A stretch of 5,446 nucleotides of DNA, taken from assembly GCA_905373305.1 (NCBI GenBank), contig CAJPSM010000085.1, positions 1 to 5,446 of the forward strand, written 5' to 3'. Source of the stretch: an uncultured Streptococcus sp. Lineage in GTDB: Bacteria; Bacillota; Bacilli; Lactobacillales; Streptococcaceae. How positions within the stretch are numbered: the first letter of the stretch is position 1; the number at the start of each line of letters is the position of its first letter. Positions 1 to 3,985 of the stretch are shown here, in pieces. Below the pieces are notes generated by a model. The model saw only the letters and a list, made by a program, of their open reading frames with translations, did no database searches and had not been told where the DNA came from. Both the position numbers and the translations under genes were made by a program.

Positions 1-131
1 GGTATGTGGTAGAATTTTTTAGAAAGCCCATTTCTTGTAATATGAAAGGAGAACTTTGACCGAGGAGTGCAAAAAAAGACTGAACATTTTTCTTGCTCAG
101 TCTTGACAGAATGGACTTTATCCTGTATCAT
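1..131 (-). CDS. Partial: probable N-terminus of a RepA_N-type replication initiator
   Basis: A minus-strand frame runs open from about 206 to the left edge. Its only ATG is at 131-129, and it continues off the window. The last visible residues read GLSKKFYHIP, which resembles the opening of the RepA_N domain, where an FYxxPK-like motif begins the conserved region of plasmid initiators. The position fits: the frame lies downstream of a leftward promoter (229-257) and of an antisense-controlled attenuator (71-104), as in RepA_N plasmids such as pSK41. Two points are odd. There is no Shine-Dalgarno sequence before the ATG at 131, and if that ATG is used the attenuator falls inside the first 20 codons. 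No ATG, GTG or TTG occurs in frame after 129, so the true start could be non-canonical (for example ATT at 41-39), or the frame may be interrupted. The call depends on a short motif plus context. Confidence 0.42.
   Translation of the reverse strand, partial: MIQDKVHSVKTEQEKCSVFFCTPRSKFSFHITRNGLSKKFYHI
71..104 (-). terminator. Intrinsic terminator acting as attenuator in the rep leader
   Basis: Read on the minus strand, AAGACTGA (104-97) pairs perfectly with TCAGTCTT (83-76) across a 13-nt loop and is followed by a run of seven T (77-71). It lies about 120-150 nt downstream of the expected start of the leftward leader transcript and just before the presumed rep coding region. A terminator between promoter and gene is expected of an attenuator. 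The 5' arm is also complementary to an upstream leader segment (152-138), so terminator formation can be prevented. Confidence 0.75.
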
Positions 132-152
132 TAGATGAAGACTGAGTAAGAA
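90..152 (-). promoter_or_regulatory. Antiterminator pairing: 15-bp inverted repeat overlapping the attenuator
   Basis: In the leftward transcript, segment 152-138 can pair with segment 104-90 at 14 of 15 positions; the single mismatch is A147 against C95 (transcript sense). The second segment contains the 5' arm of the terminator (104-97), so this pairing and the terminator exclude each other. The first segment lies inside the region covered by the antisense RNA (138-208), so antisense binding would remove the antiterminator and allow termination. This is the preemptor logic known for pT181 and pIP501; its application here is inferred from the pairings. Confidence 0.65.
103..131 (+). promoter_or_regulatory. 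Sigma-A promoter of the antisense RNA
   Basis: A consensus -35 TTGACA (103-108), a 17-bp spacer and a -10 TATCAT (126-131, five of six consensus positions) point rightward, with a start expected near 138. This is one of the two best promoters in the window, matching the need for a strong constitutive counter-transcript. Its -35 overlaps the attenuator stem on the other strand. Confidence 0.85.
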
Positions 153-208
153 GGACGAGTTCTTACTCGGTAAGGCGGAAGGTGTTGACGCACCTTTCGT
201 CTTTTTTT
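138..208 (+). ncRNA. ~70-nt two-hairpin antisense RNA against the leftward (rep) leader
   Basis: The RNA would start about 7 nt after the -10 box and end at a strong terminator. Hairpin 1 pairs 141-152 with 160-171 (12 bp, one G-U) around the 7-nt loop GGACGAG. Hairpin 2 pairs 172-184 with 191-203 (13 bp, two G-U) around the loop TTGACG and is followed by a U run. No ORF with a ribosome binding site fits inside. The complementary strand is transcribed from the promoter at 229-257, so the two RNAs would be fully complementary over this span. Loop 2 carries UUGA, which matches the YUNR U-turn motif common in antisense recognition loops. The facing leader loop of hairpin 1 carries CUCG, also YUNR. 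Known parallels are RNAIII of pIP501 and RNAI of pT181 and pSK41. The function is inferred from architecture; I see no match to a named RNA family. Confidence 0.72.
172..208 (+). terminator. Rho-independent terminator of the antisense RNA
   Basis: AAGGCGGAAGGTG (172-184) pairs with CACCTTTCGTCTT (191-203) around TTGACG, then Ts continue to 208. The 13-bp stem with two wobble pairs and the U run make a textbook terminator. On the minus strand the A run precedes the stem, so the leftward transcript would not stop here. Confidence 0.9.
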
Positions 209-228
209 ATTCGATTTATTTAATAAGT

Positions 229-257
229 ATTATAGCACACAAGTACCCACTATGCAA
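229..257 (-). promoter_or_regulatory. Extended -10 promoter for the leftward rep leader
   Basis: On the minus strand, TTGCAT (257-252, a weak -35) is followed by a 17-bp spacer and a perfect TATAAT (234-229) preceded by TGC, which is an extended -10 element. Transcription would start near 222 and cross the whole antisense RNA region and the attenuator before reaching the left-edge frame. It lies downstream of the transposase and its probable terminator, so the rep leader appears to be an independent unit. Confidence 0.75.
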
Positions 258-280
258 GTATTTTCTGTAAAAAAACAGCA

Positions 281-305
281 GAAAAAACACTTTTTTGAAA
301 AAGCG
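281..305 (-). terminator. Possible terminator of the transposase gene
   Basis: On the minus strand, CGCTTTT (305-299) can pair with AAAAGTG (294-288, one G-U) around a TCAA loop, followed by six T (287-282). It lies 38 nt past the transposase stop codon and before the next leftward promoter. The stem is short and AT-rich, so efficiency is uncertain. Further downstream, TTTTCTG/CAGAAAA around a T-rich loop could form a second weak hairpin. Confidence 0.45.
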
Positions 306-312
306 ACTATTA

Positions 313-348
313 TATAACTTATTATATACTTTATTGTATAACTTACTT
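313..348 (+). repeat. Three 12-bp tandem repeats (iterons), second copy of the par site
   Basis: The units are TATAACTTATTA (313-324), TATACTTTATTG (325-336) and TATAACTTACTT (337-348). The 14-base stretch TTATATAACTTATT at 310-323 recurs exactly at 3311-3324 beside the parA promoter, and similarity with the same 12-bp phase continues beyond it. The repeat ends inside the last codons and stop of the transposase gene and lies about 55 bp upstream of the -35 of the leftward promoter. Likely roles are a binding site for the RHH protein at 2107-2379 (centromere and/or operator of rep) or a replication-origin iteron. Binding by the transposase is also possible. Confidence 0.65.
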
Positions 349-1671
349 TTTCCCAAGACGACGTTTAGAAGGATAGCGAAAATTAGGCAAGCGATAGCAA
401 CGTTTTACCTTATTTTGTTTAACCTTGATTGTCCCTCCAGTTATATCATCAAGTTCCATCATTTCCTCATATTCCTCTCGCCAACAACCAAAGAAAAGCT
501 CACGCAAGCCATCCTCATAATTCAGAATAATCATTTGGCTCATGGTCTGGGCGCCAAGTACCGTCCAGTACATACCACGCTTTTTCATGCGATAGGTGAC
601 TTTTCTGTGCTGGCTTTCCATAACCCCAATTCCTGAAGAACTAAGTCCTCTTAAATTAGCTGGTTTGGTGTATTGAAAATTTTGTAGGAGTTTATTTTTA
701 AAGTGTTCAAACTCTTCTTCCTCCTCTTCTGTAGACAGTAAGCCCTCTGTCGTATCAAGGACAGTCCGCAGCTTTTCTTTGTCGTGCTGCTTGATCGCCT
801 GGAAAGCTAAATCCAGGAGTTCTTCTGCATAAGGCCTAAAAGCAAGCTTCAGCTTCTGGTTGACATGGTAAGCGTCCCAGAAGTGCTCATGACGTTTTAC
901 CTTTAGGGCTTTGGCTATCTCTTTAAAGATATAGGGTGTATAACCATGACCGCCGTCCGAATTGGTAATCAGGATAGTTTCTTCCTTGATGTCAAAGTGG
1001 TTATAGAGGTAGTCTAGCACTTGATCTCTCGTCAATCGATTATCTAAGGAGATAAACTCTTTTTTCCCTTGAAGTTCAAAGCGGTTACTTCCTACCTTTT
1101 TGCTTCCCGTGTGAATGACAAAATGAGAGAGATCATAGTTTCGACTAGGATCTTCCTGATCACTCGCTTTCACCATCACCCCATCTCCTTCAATATAAAT
1201 CACATCGACAGGCTGCTTTTCTTGAGCCTCTTCATCTCCATAAAAGCGATAAGTTGCTTTCTCCTTCAGAAGTTCATCGCAAAGTTTGACAGCCTTCACA
1301 ACAATCGGCTTGGTGATACGGATATGATAAGTCAACTGAATAACCTGGATGACCTTATCATAAGGCATCATGGTAGAGAGGCAGGCCACCTGGTACATAA
1401 ACTCCCAGGAGAAGCGAGTGTTCTTAGACAAGCCTAGCTTCTCATCGACAGGCACAACCCACTCACCCCCTTTCTTCCAACGGCGGCGTCTGAAGGTTAT
1501 TTCTCCAAAAGTAAAGGCAACCGTCCGCTCCATTGAGTGAATACAGGTATAACCTCTGGCTTTCATGATGGGAACCATCTCTTCATCGTACTGAACGATG
1601 CTTTCATAAACATCTTTCGCATTTTGCGCAAATAATTGATCCTTTAATTCTCTTTCATCAAAAACAGTCAT
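343..1671 (-). CDS. ISLre2-family (UPF0236) DDE transposase, intact
   Basis: A 442-residue transposase of the ISLre2/UPF0236 group in the Mutator superfamily, of the kind that mobilises TnGBS ICEs. The start chosen is ATG at 1671, because AAGGAG (1684-1679) is 7 nt away from it but only 1 nt from the GTG at 1677. From that ATG, the likely catalytic residues are D163 in the IEGDGVMVK motif, D239 in NSDGGHGY, and E352 in GVMESQHRKV, which is followed by the basic MKKRGMYW segment typical of the family. A conserved HFWDAYHV stretch lies around 263-270. An arginine-rich patch (RRRRWKKGG, about 61-69) and the basic C-terminus may bind DNA. Length is normal and no frameshift is seen, so it should be active. 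It has its own promoter and is separated from the par operon by a terminator. No tight terminal inverted repeats flank it, which favours service of a larger element over a simple IS. Confidence 0.93.
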   Translation of the reverse strand: MTVFDERELKDQLFAQNAKDVYESIVQYDEEMVPIMKARGYTCIHSMERTVAFTFGEITFRRRRWKKGGEWVVPVDEKLGLSKNTRFSWEFMYQVACLSTMMPYDKVIQVIQLTYHIRITKPIVVKAVKLCDELLKEKATYRFYGDEEAQEKQPVDVIYIEGDGVMVKASDQEDPSRNYDLSHFVIHTGSKKVGSNRFELQGKKEFISLDNRLTRDQVLDYLYNHFDIKEETILITNSDGGHGYTPYIFKEIAKALKVKRHEHFWDAYHVNQKLKLAFRPYAEELLDLAFQAIKQHDKEKLRTVLDTTEGLLSTEEEEEEFEHFKNKLLQNFQYTKPANLRGLSSSGIGVMESQHRKVTYRMKKRGMYWTVLGAQTMSQMIILNYEDGLRELFFGCWREEYEEMMELDDITGGTIKVKQNKVKRCYRLPNFRYPSKRRLGKK

Positions 1672-1678
1672 TAACACT

Positions 1679-1684
1679 CTCCTT
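1679..1684 (-). promoter_or_regulatory. Ribosome binding site that fixes the transposase start
   Basis: AAGGAG on the minus strand lies 7 nt before ATG 1671 and 1 nt before the in-frame GTG at 1677. The spacing selects the ATG, removing two residues from the longest frame. Confidence 0.85.
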
Positions 1685-1703
1685 GAAAGTTAAATTAAAA
1701 TCT

Positions 1704-1733
1704 ATTTTAATCAATTTTTACCTCTTTTTTCAA
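1704..1733 (-). promoter_or_regulatory. Probable promoter of the transposase gene
   Basis: On the minus strand, TTGAAA (1733-1728), an 18-bp spacer and TAAAAT (1709-1704) lie 33 bp upstream of the ATG. Both hexamers match five of six consensus positions. The surroundings are very AT-rich, which raises the chance of a false match, but the upstream terminator makes a separate promoter necessary. Confidence 0.6.
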
Positions 1734-1749
1734 CTAATAGACCTTAAAT

Positions 1750-1779
1750 AAAAAAGAGCCTCACTTTGGAATGAAGCTC
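1750..1779 (-). terminator. Terminator of the parA operon
   Basis: Read leftward, GAGCTTCA (1779-1772) pairs with TGAGGCTC (1763-1756) with one A-C mismatch around an 8-nt loop, followed by a T run (1755-1750). It begins 6 nt past the stop of the small membrane protein gene, and thus closes the three-gene operon before the transposase promoter. Confidence 0.8.
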
Positions 1780-1785
1780 ATTTTC

Positions 1786-2094
1786 TTATTTTTTCTTCTG
1801 GATAGAGTTCACCAGACGTTCAAAGACTGGATAAGCAATCATTGAGCAGGGGATGACTAGGAAAATAGCTACAATTGAGTCTGCTATAAAGGAGAAGTCC
1901 CCTGTAAAATGAACCATTATAGCAATAAGGGCAATAGGAAGAACCAAGACTGGTACAAACTTCAGAGCCAGTAGCCCTACAATCAGCAAGAACAGCATGC
2001 TTAAGCCGTAGGTCTTATAAAAGACAAAGACGGCCACCGTTCCCAAGAAGATAAAGAACAATCGGACTAAGGTTTTCATATTCAGGATAATCAT
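1786..2094 (-). CDS. Small four-helix membrane protein, third gene of the par operon
   Basis: A 102-residue very hydrophobic protein that I do not recognise. Membrane segments are expected at about residues 10-26, 31-46, 47-63 and 69-90, ending in a basic tail (SIQKKK). There is no signal peptidase site or catalytic motif. The start at ATG 2094 is supported by AAGGAG 8 nt upstream, which overlaps the stop codon of the RHH gene. The 12-nt gap suggests translational coupling. The alternative ATG at 2079 has no comparable site. Its place in a partition operon could mean a role in anchoring, entry exclusion or conjugation, but nothing in the sequence decides this. Confidence 0.8.
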   Translation of the reverse strand: MIILNMKTLVRLFFIFLGTVAVFVFYKTYGLSMLFLLIVGLLALKFVPVLVLPIALIAIMVHFTGDFSFIADSIVAIFLVIPCSMIAYPVFERLVNSIQKKK

Positions 2095-2106
2095 GAGCTT
2101 ATCTCC

Positions 2107-2379
2107 TTATTTTTTCAGTTTTCGCTGCATCCTTTCCCACTCCCGAATAATCAGATTTTCCAAATAATCTGAAGCTGATTTAGCTTGGTGATACTCCACC
2201 AACTCCTCCAGCTTGTCATAGCGGACATCATGGTGCAAGGAAAAAGGATAGCGGCCTTTCTTGTTATAGTTAGACGCAGCCTTTTTAGAGGTGCGGTTGC
2301 TTTTTGGGGGTGTCACGGACTGAGAAAGGGCTTCATTCAGGGATTGTTTTAACTTATCTTTATTTGGATTAAATGCCAT
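2107..2379 (-). CDS. Ribbon-helix-helix DNA-binding protein, candidate ParB/omega-type centromere binder
   Basis: A 90-residue basic protein. Residues 1-42 are polar and rich in Lys, Ser and Asn, as in the flexible ParA-contacting tail of omega/ParG-type proteins. A short strand at about 43-49 (RYPFSLH), helix 1 at about 51-63 and helix 2 at about 69-85 (SDYLENLIIREWERM) have the pattern of an RHH domain; two copies would dimerise and place the strand in the DNA major groove. It follows parA by 39 nt, with GAGGAG before the ATG. Small RHH partners of this kind define type Ib partition loci. They usually bind short tandem repeats upstream of their own operon, and 12-bp repeats lie at 3314-3373 and 313-348. 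The fold is read by eye. A CopG-type repressor without a partition role is the alternative. Confidence 0.7.
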   Translation of the reverse strand: MAFNPNKDKLKQSLNEALSQSVTPPKSNRTSKKAASNYNKKGRYPFSLHHDVRYDKLEELVEYHQAKSASDYLENLIIREWERMQRKLKK

Positions 2380-2418
2380 TATTAATCTCTCCTCTTTAAA
2401 TATTCTATAAATAAATCT

Positions 2419-3213
2419 TTAAGCTAATTGATTCATAGTTTCAATAATTGAATCTAAACTATTTTGAAGTACATCAAAGAAAGCCTGATGCTTTTTGTAA
2501 ATTCTAGGATTGTTCTTCATATCAATAATTGTATTATCTTTTGTAGTTTGATTAAATAATTCTTTTTGTGGAATTGGACTTAAAACATTATCTTCTTCAG
2601 CCAGACCTGCCATCAACTCTTTTGATTTTATCTTACTACTAATCATATTTGGAAGGAAAAAAAGTTTAGCTGTAATAAGAGACTCACGACTTGGACGAAC
2701 AATCTCTTCTTTACGATAAGCCTCTAATCTTAATTTAAGATTCTCCTTCCCTTCCTCAGAAAAATCACTTGGAATCACCGGACAAATAACCGCATGGCTA
2801 ACCGCTATTGCATTCTTTGTTGCAGTACCAAAATCTGGGCGGCAGTCGATTAAGAGATAATCATATTCATCTAGGTTCATAGCTTGATAGTTAGCATCTA
2901 ACCAGTCATAAAAATAAACATTTTTATTAGGATCAGTTTCTAACTTTCTTTCAATTTCGTCCAATCTCATAAATCCTGGAATTAAATCAATATTAGGTGC
3001 TACAGATATAATGTCTACTTCTCCACCCATATATACATTAGCAATAGTACCTTTTGTAGGATAAATATTAAAATAATGTGTAAGATTACACTGATGGTCT
3101 TCATCAGCTGCCAGGACTTTATAACCTTGTTCTGCTAACTCAGCAGCCATCATCAATAACGCAGTTGTTTTCCCTGCTCCTCCCTTTATAGCTGCAAATG
3201 TAATAATTTTCAT
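2419..3213 (-). CDS. parA: ParA-family partition ATPase
   Basis: A 264-residue ParA/Soj-type deviant-Walker ATPase that would move or position the circular form of the element over the nucleoid. The deviant Walker A is KGGAGKTT at residues 10-17 with signature Lys10 and Lys15. The A' motif is ADEDHQCNLT at 36-45, where the usual DPQ is DHQ. Walker B is LLIDCRPDFG at 120-129 with Asp123. The protein lacks the long N-terminal HTH domain of type Ia ParA, so it is a type Ib form of normal length. The start at ATG 3213 has AAGGAG 7 nt upstream and a near-consensus promoter 51 nt above. The base composition is strikingly AT-rich: a 60-base sample at 2461-2520 is about 30% GC, against about 48% at 2221-2280 in the next gene. 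This suggests a separate origin. Confidence 0.93.
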   Translation of the reverse strand: MKIITFAAIKGGAGKTTALLMMAAELAEQGYKVLAADEDHQCNLTHYFNIYPTKGTIANVYMGGEVDIISVAPNIDLIPGFMRLDEIERKLETDPNKNVYFYDWLDANYQAMNLDEYDYLLIDCRPDFGTATKNAIAVSHAVICPVIPSDFSEEGKENLKLRLEAYRKEEIVRPSRESLITAKLFFLPNMISSKIKSKELMAGLAEEDNVLSPIPQKELFNQTTKDNTIIDMKNNPRIYKKHQAFFDVLQNSLDSIIETMNQLA

Positions 3214-3263
3214 CTAACTTCTCCTTGCATTATAATTATAAACATATACCTTTCTATACTTCT

Positions 3264-3292
3264 ATTATACCACTACACAAAGGAATCGTCAA
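3264..3292 (-). promoter_or_regulatory. Sigma-A promoter of the parA operon
   Basis: On the minus strand, TTGACG (3292-3287), a 17-bp spacer and a perfect TATAAT (3269-3264) would start transcription near 3257, about 44 nt before the ATG. The -35 box begins only 3 bp from the 38-bp palindrome at 3296-3333, so any protein bound there would contact or block RNA polymerase. This layout suggests autoregulation. Confidence 0.88.
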
Positions 3293-3295
3293 CAA

Positions 3296-3333
3296 AAAAT
3301 ACACAATAAGTTATATAACTTATTGTGTATTTT
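3296..3333. repeat. Perfect 38-bp palindrome upstream of the parA promoter
   Basis: The two 19-bp arms are perfect inverted copies, centred between 3314 and 3315. The core is AATAAGTTATATAACTTATT, which is two 12-bp iterons head to head sharing TATA. As DNA it suits a dimeric RHH protein. As RNA in the leftward direction, the stem is followed by a T run (3300-3295), so it could also terminate the conjugation operon, although the stem is very AT-rich. No bidirectional gene arrangement requires it, so an operator/centromere role is favoured. Confidence 0.8.
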
Positions 3334-3373
3334 ATTATATACTTAATTATCCATTTCATTATCTAAGTTCTTA
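3314..3373 (+). repeat. Degenerate 12-bp iterons, candidate centromere (parS)
   Basis: In 12-bp phase the units are TATAACTTATTG, TGTATTTTATTA, TATACTTAATTA, TCCATTTCATTA and TCTAAGTTCTTA. The first three match the repeats at 313-348 well; the last two are weak. On the other side of the palindrome centre, one inverted unit and part of another extend to the parA -35 box. The position immediately upstream of a parA-RHH operon is where type Ib centromeres are normally found. Confidence 0.6.
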
Positions 3374-3386
3374 CGTAAGAGCTTAG
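3363..3386 (-). other. 24-bp near-perfect palindrome over the stop codon of the 196-residue gene
   Basis: The leftward transcript can fold CTAAGCTCTTAC against GTAAGAACTTAG with one G-U pair. It spans the TAA stop at 3385-3383. It is not followed by a U run, so it is a poor terminator by itself; an mRNA 3'-end stabiliser or a DNA-binding site is possible. Together with the 38-bp palindrome 30 bp further on, it may end the conjugation operon transcript. Confidence 0.5.
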
Positions 3387-3973
3387 CCAAATGTCGCTCC
3401 GATATTCCCGCCAATGTAGGCTTTCAATTGGATTTGATTGACTGTGGTATTGAAGTTTCCAATAAAATAACAATTCTCTTCATTCTCTTTAGTCAACACC
3501 ACCAAGAATTGAACCACATCGTCACTCTCTGAAGTGCTGACTTCTAGTTTTGCCTTTTGATAGGTGTATTGATTGACTAAAATTGCCATCGCAAAGGTTT
3601 GTATCATAGCGTTATCGGTCATGGAGAGGTGATTTTCAATCGTCCCTTTTACATCAGCAAGAGTTTTAGCCTTTTGGATATCCGCCACTGCCTCATCAAA
3701 AGCCACAACAACTGCTTGCGTTTGAACCTCATCTGCTTGGCTATAGGGATGTTCCAGCTTTAATTTAGCTGTTCGATGGTTCTTTTCATCCACTGTCTCC
3801 TCTTCGACTGGAGAAACTGTTTCCTTCTTCTTTGAAGGTTCTGTCTGCTCTGTTTTAGGCTCCTCTTTTGATTTTTCTTTGGTCAGGTATTGGTAAATAC
3901 CGACACCAGCTGAAGTGATTAAGAGAGCTGTTGCAATGATGAATACCATGTTATCTTTAATCCTTTTCTTCAT
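3383..3973 (-). CDS. Single-pass membrane protein of the conjugation operon, VirB8-like candidate
   Basis: A 196-residue bitopic protein. After a short basic N-terminus (MKKRIKDN) there is one membrane helix at about residues 9-29 and then a Lys/Glu-rich linker at about 32-66. A soluble alpha/beta domain follows at about 70-196, which would lie outside the cell. It is predicted to be a structural part of the type IV secretion channel. It begins 12 nt after the hydrolase gene; its AAGGA site abuts that gene's stop, so translation is probably coupled. In Tn916-type systems the gene after the cell-wall hydrolase encodes the VirB8-like protein (Orf13/TcpC), and the topology here agrees. The domain is smaller than TcpC and I cannot establish the NTF2-like fold by eye. 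It appears to be the last gene of its operon. Confidence 0.75.
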   Translation of the reverse strand: MKKRIKDNMVFIIATALLITSAGVGIYQYLTKEKSKEEPKTEQTEPSKKKETVSPVEEETVDEKNHRTAKLKLEHPYSQADEVQTQAVVVAFDEAVADIQKAKTLADVKGTIENHLSMTDNAMIQTFAMAILVNQYTYQKAKLEVSTSESDDVVQFLVVLTKENEENCYFIGNFNTTVNQIQLKAYIGGNIGATFG

Positions 3974-3985
3974 TCTTGTTTCCTT

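Noticed and set aside
29..31. Minus-strand ATG reading MGFLKNSTTY as a possible gene start
   Set aside because: No ribosome binding site and no Rep-like sequence; the overlapping frame ending KFYHIP fits the context better.
3..59. Plus-strand frame open from the left edge to TGA at 57-59 (possible gene end)
   Set aside because: Only 18 codons with no recognisable motif, and the opposite strand offers a better-supported Rep-like frame.
138..208. Riboswitch, tracrRNA or CiaR-dependent small RNA
   Set aside because: The RNA ends in its own terminator with no same-strand gene after it, shows no TTTAAG-type repeat at its promoter, no CRISPR repeat complementarity, and no aptamer that I recognise; an antisense role explains the layout.
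313..348. CRISPR array
   Set aside because: The repeat is 12 bp, directly tandem and without spacers.
295..636. Plus-strand frame of 113 codons opposite the 3' end of the transposase gene
   Set aside because: No ribosome binding site; it is antisense to a clear transposase. Its LLYN/LLYT/LLYN start is just the 12-bp repeats read as four-codon units.
1069..1437. Plus-strand frame of 122 codons inside the transposase gene
   Set aside because: Lies wholly antisense to conserved catalytic regions of the transposase, with no recognisable protein features.
210..1745. Stand-alone ISLre2 insertion sequence with its own inverted repeats
   Set aside because: Comparison of the flanks by eye showed only short AT-rich matches such as TTTATTTAA, with no convincing terminal repeats or target duplication.
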